Of a stretch of 64,000 nucleotides of DNA, positions 42,477-52,282 are shown piece after piece (within the stretch, counting starts at the first letter, position 1; each line of letters starts with the position of its first letter). Source of the stretch: Betaproteobacteria bacterium (GTDB lineage Bacteria; Bdellovibrionota_B; Oligoflexia; Silvanigrellales; Silvanigrellaceae); the NCBI GenBank assembly GCA_016868315.1, contig VGHE01000001.1, positions 490,897-554,896 on the forward strand. Direction: 5' to 3'. The position numbers and the translations under genes are program-made. The notes under the pieces were generated by a model. That model made no database searches. It was not told where the DNA came from and saw nothing but the letters and a program-made list of their open reading frames with translations.

Positions 42477-43037
42477 ATGAGCGGATTCAAGCTCAAGAAA
42501 AGAAAGCAGGTGCAGACGGCGTTCCAGATCAACGTGACGCCGATGCTCGACTTGTTCTCTGTGCTCATTATCTTCCTGCTTGCAACTTCTGTTTTTTCGG
42601 CAACGGGCGAGACACTAATCGAAGTCCCCTTCTTGTCGAGTCAGCCGCCTCCAAAGCAGGAGGAGATTGAAAAGAATCCCGAGAAGACCGTCAGCATCAC
42701 TATCGACAGCAAGACTGTGAAATATCAGCAAGCAACGACGGCAAGCTCGGTCATTCAAGAAGAGATTGAAGTTCCGCTCACCGAAGAGGGGCTCGATAAG
42801 ATTCAGCAGAAGATTTACGACATTCGTAAGGTGACTCCGAAATTCGACAAAGTCACTGTCTTCACTCAAGCGGAAGTTTCGTACGAAAAATTGATCATGG
42901 TTCTCGATACGGTGCGTGAGTACAGGTCAGGGCGAGCTCCCATTGAATTTCCACCTGACTACAAGATGCCTGCGGGTGTTGACCCAACAAGTCTTGTGAC
43001 AAAGGTCGTATTGGGTAACGTGATTTTCGCAGATTGA
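42477..43037 (+). CDS. ExbD/TolR-family protein 1
   Basis: A 186-residue protein with a short basic cytoplasmic N-terminus, one TM (about 25-43) starting NVTPMLDLFSVLIIFLL, whose Asp is the expected proton-binding residue, and a periplasmic domain with charged helices and an FTQAEVSYEKLIMVLDTV block typical of ExbD/TolR. It pairs with the TolQ-like protein 23 bp upstream. A second paralogue follows 7 bp downstream, the one-TolQ/two-TolR arrangement seen in AglRQS. GAGG lies shortly upstream. Confidence 0.92.
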   Translation: MSGFKLKKRKQVQTAFQINVTPMLDLFSVLIIFLLATSVFSATGETLIEVPFLSSQPPPKQEEIEKNPEKTVSITIDSKTVKYQQATTASSVIQEEIEVPLTEEGLDKIQQKIYDIRKVTPKFDKVTVFTQAEVSYEKLIMVLDTVREYRSGRAPIEFPPDYKMPAGVDPTSLVTKVVLGNVIFAD

Positions 43038-43044
43038 GGTAAGC

Positions 43045-43560
43045 ATGGCCGGTGTAGATGTAGGTGGCGACTCCTTTGAACTGAATCTCTATCCGATGTT
43101 GGATGTGTTCAGTATTCTTATCGTGTTTTTGCTCATGAACTTCTCTGTGAGTGGCGAGAGTGCAGAGGTTTCTGCGAATCTTGAGCTACCCATGTCTTCT
43201 GTAAAAATAAGTCTCGATTCGGCTGCAACTGTGGCAATCACTCGAACGGAAATAGTGATTCAGGGCGGGCTTAAAATTCCACTGACGCCCAATTCTCAAG
43301 ATGTGGTTGAAGTTTACAAAAAAGACGGTCAAGGCGCAATTCGCTCTGCTTATGATTCATTCAAAAAGCTTAAAGCTCAGAATGAAACTCTGAAGAACCG
43401 ACAAAAGAACCTTGCGCTCAGCAATTCAGATATTTCAACACTTGTTATGCAGTCGGATAAATCGATTCCCTACAGAATTATCAAAAGAATATTGGCCTCG
43501 GCGCAACAGGCAGAATTCATTTCCTGGAAGTTTGCAGTTCAGAAGAGGGATGTGAACTAA
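43045..43560 (+). CDS. ExbD/TolR-family protein 2
   Basis: A 171-residue paralogue of the preceding gene. TM about 14-34 with NLYPMLDVFSILIVFLL retains the Asp. The periplasmic part has a long charged region (about 95-140, coiled-coil-like) before the C-terminal YRIIKRILASAQQA block. Sequence divergence from protein 1 argues that the two form a heteromeric unit. GAGG lies 5 nt before the ATG. The next ATG follows the TAA directly with no spacer. Confidence 0.9.
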   Translation: MAGVDVGGDSFELNLYPMLDVFSILIVFLLMNFSVSGESAEVSANLELPMSSVKISLDSAATVAITRTEIVIQGGLKIPLTPNSQDVVEVYKKDGQGAIRSAYDSFKKLKAQNETLKNRQKNLALSNSDISTLVMQSDKSIPYRIIKRILASAQQAEFISWKFAVQKRDVN

Positions 43561-44241
43561 ATGAAAACAAGCTGCAGAATCATGGCTGCAATTTCTACGT
43601 TGCTGGTGCCGACTCTGGCTGAAGCTCAGAAGGCAAATACGTTCAGTAACTTTGAAATTCGTGTGATTCGGCCGAAGTATTTTCAAAAATCTGTGAGGCT
43701 TGAGGCCGGCGCAAGCCTTGGCGCCGTGATGAACAGCACGTTTACTTATACGTATTTGCCTGGACTCAGGGCGTCGCTCCACCTCACCGAACTTGTAGAA
43801 CTTTTTGGTGAAGGTGCCGCAGGCATCACTATAAATAAATCAGACTGCACGGAACTCGGCGGTAAATTCAACATTGAACCGATCGTTGAAGAAACCGAAA
43901 TGCTTGCTGGTGGAGGAGTTGCTCTGACTCCTATCTATGGAAAGTATCAGCGCGCCAGTGGCGATGTGCTTTACTTCGATTGGTACTTCACGGGTGGTGG
44001 AGGGGTTGCCAACATGAAACGTCGTAAGCAGGGCTGTCGAACGCTGCTTCCGAACGAGCAGGCAGCGCCGCCGAAGCCCTACACGGCAACTCAGTTCAAT
44101 CTGGGTACAGGGCAGCGTTATTTTGTGTCCAAGAATCTCTCTGTAAATTGGGGTTTCAGGCTGTTTTTTATTACCGGATTCGAGGGCTCTGGAATGTCGC
44201 AAAACGCGGTCCTTACGGTCGGAACGGGTTACTTTTTTTGA
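43561..44241 (+). CDS. Outer-membrane beta-barrel protein of motor operon
   Basis: A 226-residue protein with a signal peptide (cleavage near LAEA/QK), strands with Gly/aromatic alternation, and a C-terminal Phe (GTGYFF), the Bam recognition type ending. ATG 43561 abuts the previous stop, so translation is coupled. Small barrels occupy the same position in myxobacterial gliding clusters; it may be the outer-membrane exit or anchor of the complex (inference). Two Cys near 98 and 160 could form a disulfide. No enzyme motif seen. Confidence 0.72.
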   Translation: MKTSCRIMAAISTLLVPTLAEAQKANTFSNFEIRVIRPKYFQKSVRLEAGASLGAVMNSTFTYTYLPGLRASLHLTELVELFGEGAAGITINKSDCTELGGKFNIEPIVEETEMLAGGGVALTPIYGKYQRASGDVLYFDWYFTGGGGVANMKRRKQGCRTLLPNEQAAPPKPYTATQFNLGTGQRYFVSKNLSVNWGFRLFFITGFEGSGMSQNAVLTVGTGYFF

Positions 44242-44258
44242 ATGGGAAGCTCACAGCA

Positions 44259-45830
44259 ATGAGATCAGACATCAGGTCAAAGTTCTCTCTTGTGAAAGGG
44301 CATCTTGTTCCCAAGGCGCTTGGGCTTGTGTTGTGTTGCGCAATCTCTTTCCGGGCAGACGCGGGACCGCTTGATGACGCTAAAAGATTCCGTCGCTCTG
44401 GAGATTACCTGAATGCAGCCCGGATTTTTTATCAGGTTGTTGCGTCCTCGGGCGGCGACACTCGCTCTCAAGCCGAGTTCGGACTTGCGGATGCGCTACG
44501 TGGTGCTGGTTTTCCCTACGGAGCAGCGTTTTTCTACGGCAGATTGGTTCAGCAGGGAGCCAGGAACGATCTGTTCCGCCCCGCCTTGGAAGCCCTTAGC
44601 GACATAAACGCCCGCACACCTCTTGGCCGTGCCAGTATCGCTGGTTTATTCCAAACCAAACTAGATCCATTGTCTATTCCACCCTCGGCGCAGGGTTTCT
44701 ATTTTTACTACAAGGGTCTCGAGGCATTCGATACGAATCCAAGTGTCAGTTCGAACCTCGCGCGTGCGAAGGCCGATTTCGATCGGGTGCCACCAAATAG
44801 CCCGTATTTTGCACTCGCACAGCTCTACTTGGGGATGATTTACTCATTCACAGGGAATGAAGACCTTGCAATTGGCGCATTTAAGCGTGCTCAATCGAGA
44901 GGCCAAAGCGGCAGTTTGAAGCAGCTGGCAGCGATGAACCTGGCGCGTGCATTCTATGAACGCAAAGAGTTTAAATCGTCACTCGAACAATACTCAAAAA
45001 TCCCCCGAGAATCCGATTTGTGGCTCCAGACCCTGCTTGAAGGGGCATGGGCGTTCTTCCTCATCCAAAAACACAACAACACCCTTGGCAACATTCACAC
45101 AATTCATTCGCCGTTCTTCCAAAACAGATTTTACCCCGAGAGTTATATCCTCAGTGCAATTACCTATCTGCGTTTGTGTCGTTATGAGAGCGCAAAGACC
45201 TCTTTAAAACGATTTGGCGATCGGTACCGTGCAAAGTTCTCGGACTTGAACCTATTGCTCAAATCATACAACAAGCAGTACTCAAGTTTTTATGATTTGA
45301 TTGCGAATTACACCAATACGAAGCGCCTCAACCAGTACACAGCAGCCGTTGATATTGTTGACTCGGTGAGCCGAAGCGACGGTTTCAAAGAAGGACAGCA
45401 AGTGGTGCGCGGGTTAGATCGTGAAAAGGCGTTGCTGCGCACCCGAGGGGCTCGTTTTGACGGCCTCGCTGAGGTTCTTAAGAAAGTTTATGAAGACTTG
45501 CGTGTTGCAACTGCTGAACGGACTGGCCAGCAGTCATTCGACCAAGGTGTGCAGCTTTTCCGGCATCTAAAAGATCTCAGTAACCAAGCTCAGCTTATTA
45601 ACCTCGAGTTGCTCGGTGGAATCACAGACAAGCTGCGCAACGAGTATCAGGGCGATGATGCACCCGCGGATAAAACCGAATGGGGTGAAGGCATGCGTCC
45701 ATTGAATCTTGGCCAACAGCTCGAATTCTGGCCGTTCGAAGGCGAGTATTGGGAAGACGAACTTGGAGCCTACGTCTACAATATTGATTCAAAATGCCCC
45801 GGCAGTGGTGGCAAAGGCAGATCAAAATGA
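44259..45830 (+). CDS. Periplasmic TPR protein of motor operon (1)
   Basis: A 523-residue exported protein. Signal peptide (about 1-37, ending FRADA/GP), then TPR-type helix pairs through most of the length: AKRFRRSGDYLNAARIFYQVV, AQLYLGMIYSFTGNEDLAIGAFKRAQ, AAMNLARAFYERKEFKSSLEQY. The C-terminal 60 residues are acidic and Trp-rich (FWPFEGEYWEDELGAYV). ATG 44259 has GGGAAG upstream; a longer reading from 44148 would enter the barrel gene. Likely a periplasmic scaffold. The ATGA overlap couples it to the next gene. Confidence 0.8.
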   Translation: MRSDIRSKFSLVKGHLVPKALGLVLCCAISFRADAGPLDDAKRFRRSGDYLNAARIFYQVVASSGGDTRSQAEFGLADALRGAGFPYGAAFFYGRLVQQGARNDLFRPALEALSDINARTPLGRASIAGLFQTKLDPLSIPPSAQGFYFYYKGLEAFDTNPSVSSNLARAKADFDRVPPNSPYFALAQLYLGMIYSFTGNEDLAIGAFKRAQSRGQSGSLKQLAAMNLARAFYERKEFKSSLEQYSKIPRESDLWLQTLLEGAWAFFLIQKHNNTLGNIHTIHSPFFQNRFYPESYILSAITYLRLCRYESAKTSLKRFGDRYRAKFSDLNLLLKSYNKQYSSFYDLIANYTNTKRLNQYTAAVDIVDSVSRSDGFKEGQQVVRGLDREKALLRTRGARFDGLAEVLKKVYEDLRVATAERTGQQSFDQGVQLFRHLKDLSNQAQLINLELLGGITDKLRNEYQGDDAPADKTEWGEGMRPLNLGQQLEFWPFEGEYWEDELGAYVYNIDSKCPGSGGKGRSK

Positions 45831-48800
45831 AGAATTTAATAGGTTTGAGTGCATTCGCTGTTCTTGCTGTTCAAGCTCTCCCAGCTCAGGCACAGAGCCC
45901 CGCTTCGCTCGGTGGCTCGGGGCAGGCGAAGGTCAGCACATCGCAACAGCCTGTGACTGTAAAAGAGCGCACAGATAACGAGGTCGAGCGAAAGAAAAAG
46001 CAAGGCAAGTCCCAACGCGAATTGCGCGAAGAAAAAGGTGGCGGTCTTTCTCGGAGCGACTTCGAGACTGCGGCAATCGAGAAAGATTTAAGCTCAGCAC
46101 TCGACAACGAAATTCGATACATGGAGCCTCTGGTTGCGAAGCTTCGGCCTAACTCCGAGCAGCGACCCGAGATCATGCGGCGCTTGATTGAAAGTCTTCA
46201 TCAGCAGTCTCTTCTCGCGTTCTTTAAAGAATCGCGACAATACGATGAGACGTGGAATAAATGGGATCAGGGTGGACGCCGTGGTGCCGAACCGCGCCTC
46301 ACCATGACGAAGAGCAAGATTGCAACCAGTAAGGTTATTCAGCGCTGCCAGCAATTTATTGTTGAATATCCGAAGGGGAAAGGCATTGACGAGGTGACTT
46401 TCCAGCTTGCCTATGCCTTTGACCAGCTTGGTCAAAACAAGGAAGCTGCTCAGTACTACAGCCGACTTGTTGCTAACTATCCGAACAGCAAACGCGTTGC
46501 CGATGCACACTTCGCATTGGGTGAATATCACTTTGGCCGCCTCGATTTTCCAAAGGCGCTGACCTCGTTCACCGAGGTGGTTCGTTACACGCGCGCTCCC
46601 ATTCGTCCATGGGCAGAATTCAAGATTGCATGGTGTCTTTACAATCTGCAGAAGTATCAGCAGGCACTCGAACGTTGGCAGCTCGTAGTTAATTTGGCAA
46701 ATACATCCAACACAACCGCAAAAGGCGCGCGCCTAAAGATGAAGGATGAGGCGCTTCGAGACATGCTTTTGGCGTACGTTGAATTGGGTCAAGTCAAGGA
46801 AGCCATGGATTACATGACCCGCAACGCCAATGAAAAGAATATGGGTGACCTATTCAATAAGCTTGCAGGTCTTGTTCAGGATAAAGGCGAATATGACAAA
46901 GCGGTTGTCGTTTTAAAGACCTACATTGCAATGAAGCCCAACGATTTTCGTTCGGCTGAGCTGCAGATTCAAATTGCCGATACGGCAAACCTCAAGAACG
47001 ACAAAACTCTGCTGTGGCTGGAAATCATTGCGCTCAACAAGAACTATGGACCAGATTCAAGTTGGGCAAAGGTGAATGCGAACAATCCTGACTTCAAGGA
47101 AACTCAAGAAAAGATTCACAACGTGAGTTACACGTATGCGAAGAAAATGCACTTCCTGGGCCAAAAGGAAAAGCAGCAATATTATCTCGAGCAGGCGATA
47201 AAAGGGTATAAAATCTATCTTGCAACTTATCCCAATCGGAAGGAAACCAACGAGATCCGATTCCTTTTGGGCGAGCTTCAGTACCTGCGCGATCAATTTC
47301 GCGATGCGGGGAAGACTTTTGCGTCCTTCACGGCAAAGAAAGAGTTTCGTACGGCTGATCCACAACGGTACGAAAAGGCTTTCGACTATCAACGCACCTC
47401 AGCTTATTTCGTGATTCAAAAAGAAATGGCCGGTCTGCGTTCTCAGCGGTTTAATGCAGCTCAACCGAGCCGTTCATTGTCACCTGATGTTCAAGAATAC
47501 GTGACCGTCTGCGATTCCTACGCATCTCTTTTTCCAAAAAAGCAAGGAACGCTCGACTGCCAGGTCGACACAGCAGAGATTTTCTTGAAGACCAACAATA
47601 TTCCTCAAGCTGAAAAGCGCTTGATGGTTCTTGCGAAAGAGCGAGCAGGTCAAAAGGAAGGAGCTGCAGCAGCAGAGTTCCTTTTGCTCCTCTCGAAGGA
47701 TGACAAGAAAAAACTTATTAGCACAACCGATTCGCTTCTTCAGATTCCTCAATACAAGGGCGGAGAGCTTGGAAAACGTTTGTCGCTCATCAAGAGTGCT
47801 AACCGTTTCGATGAGCTCAAGGAGCTCGAGAGTGGTGGTAAGTTTGAGCAGGCCGCGCAGGAGTTCGAGCGTCTCGCAGCCGATCGAGCCTACAATAAAG
47901 CTGACGCAGCCCTTTTTAACGCGGGGGTAAACTACAAGCGTGCCAACCGTCTTGATAAGGCGACTGCGGCATATCAACGCGTTATTAATGAACATCCAAA
48001 GAGTGAACTTGTCGATGACGCTATGCTTGAAATCATTGACCTGACTTCTGGTCGGTTGCAGCTCCAGACTGCAGTCAGCTATGTGCGCATGTTTCTCACG
48101 CGATATCCCACCAATCCAAAGTCACCCAAGCTCATGGCGGGTGCCTGTGCTTATTATGAAGCGTTGTCGCAGGCAGAACGTGCACGTGAGGTTTGTCCTC
48201 AGGTTATTAAAGCGGGCGGGCCTGCAGCTGCAGTTGCTGCTGAGTCTATGGCAGGCGTGCTGGAGCGCGCGGGGCGTTACCAAGAGTTTTGGAGTTTTGC
48301 GGAAAAAGATTTGCTCCGTTTCTCAAAAACAACCACTGAGAAAATTGAAGTTTGGAACCGTATTGCCGAGGCAGCAAAAAAGGCTGGTAATGGCGGAAAG
48401 GTTGCTTCAGCGCAGCAACAAATTATGAAGCTCTACAACGCAGATAAGGGATCTGTGTCTGCTGGACCACCTCTTTCGTACGTAGGTGCTATTCGCTTCG
48501 CTCAGGAATTCCCGAGTCTGGAGAAGTTCAGGCGCGAAGTGCTTGTTGGCGGTAAATCAGGTGCTGAATTCCAGCAGAACATAATTAAGCGCAACGCCGA
48601 GCTCAAAAAACTGACCGATAAATTTACGGGCATTGTTCAAAGTGTCGGTGATGCAGAATGGTCAGTCGCGAGTCTTTATGTTGTGGGATATGCGCATGAG
48701 CTCGTTGCAGCAGAGCTTCTCAATCCGCCACAGCCTCCTGGAATCACGGGAGAGGGGTGGCAAAAGGTGAAGGCAACCCTCGCAGGTCTGGGTGTTCAGT

Positions 48801-49021
48801 TGCAGAAAAAAGCAAAAGACTACTACCAAAGTGGTGGTGACATCGTTGCGAAATTTAACGTCTACACCGACTACGGTCAAAAGGTTTTGTCTGCTCTCGC
48901 TCGACTTGAGCCAACGAAGTACCGCAAATCTGAAGAGTGGATTCCGAATGTGATGTTTGTGGGTACCGAGGTTATCGATTCTGCGAAGTACAAATCTGTT
49001 CTTGATCCGAAGGGATTCTGA
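45827..49021 (+). CDS. Large periplasmic TPR protein of motor operon (2)
   Basis: A 1064-residue exported protein. Signal peptide to about residue 22 (ALPAQA/QS), a charged linker (about 30-85) with RKKKQGKSQRELREEKGG, then repeated TPR/Sel1-like helix pairs: QLAYAFDQLGQNKEAAQYYSRL, FALGEYHFGRLDFPKALTSF, VNYKRANRLDKATAAYQRV and others. This is the size and type expected for AgmU/GltD-like TPR proteins of gliding machines, but sequence identity cannot be judged here. No catalytic motif. It starts 4 nt before the previous stop. Confidence 0.82.
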   Translation: MKNLIGLSAFAVLAVQALPAQAQSPASLGGSGQAKVSTSQQPVTVKERTDNEVERKKKQGKSQRELREEKGGGLSRSDFETAAIEKDLSSALDNEIRYMEPLVAKLRPNSEQRPEIMRRLIESLHQQSLLAFFKESRQYDETWNKWDQGGRRGAEPRLTMTKSKIATSKVIQRCQQFIVEYPKGKGIDEVTFQLAYAFDQLGQNKEAAQYYSRLVANYPNSKRVADAHFALGEYHFGRLDFPKALTSFTEVVRYTRAPIRPWAEFKIAWCLYNLQKYQQALERWQLVVNLANTSNTTAKGARLKMKDEALRDMLLAYVELGQVKEAMDYMTRNANEKNMGDLFNKLAGLVQDKGEYDKAVVVLKTYIAMKPNDFRSAELQIQIADTANLKNDKTLLWLEIIALNKNYGPDSSWAKVNANNPDFKETQEKIHNVSYTYAKKMHFLGQKEKQQYYLEQAIKGYKIYLATYPNRKETNEIRFLLGELQYLRDQFRDAGKTFASFTAKKEFRTADPQRYEKAFDYQRTSAYFVIQKEMAGLRSQRFNAAQPSRSLSPDVQEYVTVCDSYASLFPKKQGTLDCQVDTAEIFLKTNNIPQAEKRLMVLAKERAGQKEGAAAAEFLLLLSKDDKKKLISTTDSLLQIPQYKGGELGKRLSLIKSANRFDELKELESGGKFEQAAQEFERLAADRAYNKADAALFNAGVNYKRANRLDKATAAYQRVINEHPKSELVDDAMLEIIDLTSGRLQLQTAVSYVRMFLTRYPTNPKSPKLMAGACAYYEALSQAERAREVCPQVIKAGGPAAAVAAESMAGVLERAGRYQEFWSFAEKDLLRFSKTTTEKIEVWNRIAEAAKKAGNGGKVASAQQQIMKLYNADKGSVSAGPPLSYVGAIRFAQEFPSLEKFRREVLVGGKSGAEFQQNIIKRNAELKKLTDKFTGIVQSVGDAEWSVASLYVVGYAHELVAAELLNPPQPPGITGEGWQKVKATLAGLGVQLQKKAKDYYQSGGDIVAKFNVYTDYGQKVLSALARLEPTKYRKSEEWIPNVMFVGTEVIDSAKYKSVLDPKGF

Positions 49022-49023
49022 AA

Positions 49024-50139
49024 ATGAAATCGGTGATTTCTTCATTCGTTGCAGTTTGTACTTTGTTTTCCTCGGCCTATCTGGTTGCGTGTCAATCCAC
49101 CCAGAGTGAGCAGGCTCAGAGCGCAGATGCGCCAGACGAAAATGAAGATAAGCAAACTCGGCAGAAAGGTACTAAAGGCAAGGAGCCTTCAGCATCTCAG
49201 GAACGCGGCACCCAGCAACAAAACGGCGGTGGTGCGCAACAGCCCAAGAATGCTCCGTCAGCTCAATCTTCGGTGAGCTACGTGGTTACTACTCTTGCGA
49301 ACGAGGAAACCTTCGTCGGGCAGATTGCTCAACCGAAAATTGAGGATGTTCTGCGCTCACTCGAGCAAACCTATCGAGAGCGCAGCGACGACGGTGGAGC
49401 AGTTATTTCATACTTGGTCTTTCGTCGGCTTTCGGGAACCAGCCGTGATTTTCTTTCTGTTCTTGAACGACGCGGTTCAACAGCATCATCGCGTGATCCT
49501 TGGATACTCTTAGAAAGTTCTTACACAGCCCTGCTGCGTAGCGATTATGGGATGGCTCAGTACCTTCTCGATACCGCAGAGGCGGTGGGTAAGGGAGCTG
49601 CCAAAGTGAATGCGGCAATCATGCATGCCCGTGGTTTGATGCACTACCAGCAGAAGAAAACTGTGCTCGCGATGGCCGCTTTTCGTGAAGCAGCAAAGCT
49701 TTCGTACGAACCAGCAATGCTGACGCTCGCTCTTTTTGCGCTTAAAGTTGGCGACCATGTGGGTGCGCTTGAGCAATTAGGTAAGCTCAAAGATTTTGGC
49801 ATAGGAAATTTGAACGTGAAGGCTGCTCTCGGGATCGCCTACAGACAGGCCGGCAAGCCTGAAGAGGCCGCGGAATTTCTCAATCAGGTCGTTCGCGGTC
49901 GTCCCAGCGATAAGCGCGTGCTCTGGAACTACGCTTTGGCACTTTCCGAGATCCCTGCCAAGCGCCGGGATGCCATTGCGACTCTTGAGAAGTACAGCAG
50001 TGCTGAGGGTTACTTGATGGATATCGACAATCGTGCGCGCAGCCTTCTTGAGAAGTTGAAGGCTCAAGAGGAAGCAGCCAAAACACAAGCGAGCAAGCCC
50101 CCGGAAGCAGCTCCAGAGGCTAAGCCCGGGGGTCAATGA
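49024..50139 (+). CDS. TPR lipoprotein of motor operon (3)
   Basis: A 371-residue lipoprotein: signal peptide with lipobox LVAC at residues 20-23, then a disordered acidic and Gln/Asn-rich linker (about 24-80). TPR-like helices follow (residues about 95-340; AMAAFREAAKLSYEPAMLTLALFAL, LGIAYRQAGKPEEAAEFLNQVV), and a Pro/Ala/Lys tail. It starts 3 nt after the previous stop. By position and architecture it resembles the TPR lipoprotein AglT/GltE. Likely tethered to the outer or inner membrane in the periplasm. Confidence 0.82.
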   Translation: MKSVISSFVAVCTLFSSAYLVACQSTQSEQAQSADAPDENEDKQTRQKGTKGKEPSASQERGTQQQNGGGAQQPKNAPSAQSSVSYVVTTLANEETFVGQIAQPKIEDVLRSLEQTYRERSDDGGAVISYLVFRRLSGTSRDFLSVLERRGSTASSRDPWILLESSYTALLRSDYGMAQYLLDTAEAVGKGAAKVNAAIMHARGLMHYQQKKTVLAMAAFREAAKLSYEPAMLTLALFALKVGDHVGALEQLGKLKDFGIGNLNVKAALGIAYRQAGKPEEAAEFLNQVVRGRPSDKRVLWNYALALSEIPAKRRDAIATLEKYSSAEGYLMDIDNRARSLLEKLKAQEEAAKTQASKPPEAAPEAKPGGQ

Positions 50140-50182
50140 GTTGAGAACAGTGTTTGGTCGTTCTGACGAAGGGAATTGAGAT

Positions 50183-52135
50183 ATGGCTCTGTTTCTTGTC
50201 GCAAATAAAGTTGCGCCCGGCTACCCAGATTCCTTTGTGCTTGAATCTGGGCAGGTCATCATTGGGCGTCTGACGACCAATCACCTTGTGATTCAGGGGA
50301 ACCTCGTTGAACCCATTCACGCGATGATTGAAGTTGATCCTCAAACGGGTCAGGCTGCCGTTGTCGATATGGCGAGTGAGCATGGTGTCAAGGTCAATGG
50401 TCGTCCGATTGATGTTTCTGCGAATATTTCAGTGGGCGACGAAATCACCATTGGTGATGTCACAATCACAGTAAAGAAGGCTGCTGATACTGCTGCAGCG
50501 GCTGGTGCTGAAAATGAAGATGAGCAGACTGGCGACAGCAAGGGAACACAGTCCAAGGCTGCCGTTCCTCGCATTTCAAATTCAAGATTGCTGTTCACGG
50601 CGGAAAAGGATCGTCGCACCGGGAGCACCCTCGAAGTCGTCGCATTCTGGGATCAAAGTATTCTTGATGTGCGCCATTACGGTGGTGAGCAGCTCAGCAC
50701 AGATGAAGAGCGCAGCAACAAAGTTGTGATTGGCAACGAGTCCGATGGCGATTTGATTGGCGTGGGTCCAAAGGCAAATACCCGTAACCTCAAGATCGCT
50801 GATGTTCGCGGCTCGAAGGCAGTGGTCTTTTTGAACGATGAGATGCGTGCTCGTGTTCGTCGTGGTGCTCGATTCGAGCAGGTCAAAGGGCCGGCGGAAG
50901 TGCAGTTGTCTGCAAACGACATGGTTTTGTTGCAGCATGGCACGCTGAGTTATTTCATGACCCGCGTGTCGCTGCCGAATCCTGTTTTGAGGAAGGTCGA
51001 CGACCTAGACGGCAAGCCTGTCATCTTTGCCTACGCGGTTGGGCTTTATCTTGCGCTTGCCGCGTTGCTCCTCATGGTCAATGCAAACTATGTACCGAGC
51101 GAAGCTGATAAGGAAGAGGCGTGGAGCAACGTCTTTACTGTCACCACTCCCACACCCAAACCCAAAGACAAGAAAGAACCACCGGCACCCAAGCCAACGG
51201 TTGCCGTGAAAACCCCGGCTCCGGTGAAAAAGCCACCCGAGGCTAAGCGCACTCAGCCTCCGGCTCCTCAGCCGACGGCCAAGCCTGTGGCGAAGCGCCC
51301 CGAACCCAAGCCCGAGGCGCCCGCGAAGAACAAGGGGCCAACCACCGGCGAGAAGAAGAACACAAAGGACACTTTTTTGGGCAACAAGGCCAATGCGAAT
51401 CCCGGTAACAGCGGAGGTCCGCGGGGTGGTACCTCGGGTGCGTTCGCAGGTCAGCGTCAGGGCAACGACAAAAACAGCATGATGGGAGTCGAGGGAGGCA
51501 AGAAGGATGAACTGGGCGGCCTGAACCTCGATGTCCTGGGCAACTCCATCGGCAAGACAATTAACGCTGAGGGAGCAGGCAAGATTGCCACGGGAGTCAA
51601 GTCGACGGGCGGCGGACTTGGAGGCGGCAGTGGTAGCGGCAAGCGCGGTTCCTTTGGTTTGGGAGGAATTGGCGAAGGCAACTCGATTTCCTCTGGTGGA
51701 CCCGGCGATGCACTGAAAGGGTTGGGAGCAGGTGGTCTTGGTTCCGGAGGAAGTGGTGCTGGCGGCCGTCGTGACAGCGGTGGTGGCAAGCTCTCTGTGG
51801 GTTCGGTCAGCGCTCCTGCGGGAGACAGTGTACTAGAAGGAAACCTCAGCCGTGAGGAAATCGAGGCTGTGGTTAAAGCTAACTTAGCCAAGATCAAGGC
51901 CTGCTATGAAAGGCAACTCCAAGCAAAGCGTGGCATGGCAGGTCGTGTCAAAACCAAGTTTTTGATTTCACCCGAGGGGCGAGTCACGTCGTCGAGCGTG
52001 ACCAGCTCAGAGTTGAACGACCGTCCCACGGAGAACTGTATTGCAAATGAAATTCGGCGCTGGAAGTTCCCACTTCCTCGTGGGGGTGGTGAAGTCAACG
52101 TGAACTATCCGTTCGACTTCCGGCCGAGCAGTTGA
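50183..52135 (+). CDS. FHA-TM-AgmX/PglI-tail protein (GltG-like)
   Basis: A 650-residue protein with the architecture described for GltG/PglI. An N-terminal FHA domain (about 1-98; VIIGRLTTNHLVI, HGVKVNGRPI, SVGDEITIGD) and a second beta-rich domain (about 135-265) lie in the cytoplasm. A TM (about 278-300) is followed by a periplasmic Pro/Lys-rich stretch (about 312-400) and a Gly-rich region (about 400-545). The C-terminal TonB-like tail (about 555-650; SREEIEAVVKANLAKIKACYERQL ends in NVNYPFDF) is shared with AgmX. FHA domains bind phosphothreonine, suggesting kinase control. Last gene of the operon. Confidence 0.85.
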   Translation: MALFLVANKVAPGYPDSFVLESGQVIIGRLTTNHLVIQGNLVEPIHAMIEVDPQTGQAAVVDMASEHGVKVNGRPIDVSANISVGDEITIGDVTITVKKAADTAAAAGAENEDEQTGDSKGTQSKAAVPRISNSRLLFTAEKDRRTGSTLEVVAFWDQSILDVRHYGGEQLSTDEERSNKVVIGNESDGDLIGVGPKANTRNLKIADVRGSKAVVFLNDEMRARVRRGARFEQVKGPAEVQLSANDMVLLQHGTLSYFMTRVSLPNPVLRKVDDLDGKPVIFAYAVGLYLALAALLLMVNANYVPSEADKEEAWSNVFTVTTPTPKPKDKKEPPAPKPTVAVKTPAPVKKPPEAKRTQPPAPQPTAKPVAKRPEPKPEAPAKNKGPTTGEKKNTKDTFLGNKANANPGNSGGPRGGTSGAFAGQRQGNDKNSMMGVEGGKKDELGGLNLDVLGNSIGKTINAEGAGKIATGVKSTGGGLGGGSGSGKRGSFGLGGIGEGNSISSGGPGDALKGLGAGGLGSGGSGAGGRRDSGGGKLSVGSVSAPAGDSVLEGNLSREEIEAVVKANLAKIKACYERQLQAKRGMAGRVKTKFLISPEGRVTSSSVTSSELNDRPTENCIANEIRRWKFPLPRGGGEVNVNYPFDFRPSS

Positions 52136-52282
52136 GCTGCACAAACGTGCAAATCAGACCACTTGACTTCATTGAAAAAATTCCCCTGAGGCGCCAAAAA
52201 TCTATAACTTCTTAAAATTGCAGTCGCTTCCATGGGTTGCAACAAGCGGCGAATCGGTCTAGGGTTTATTCATTGACTGAGC

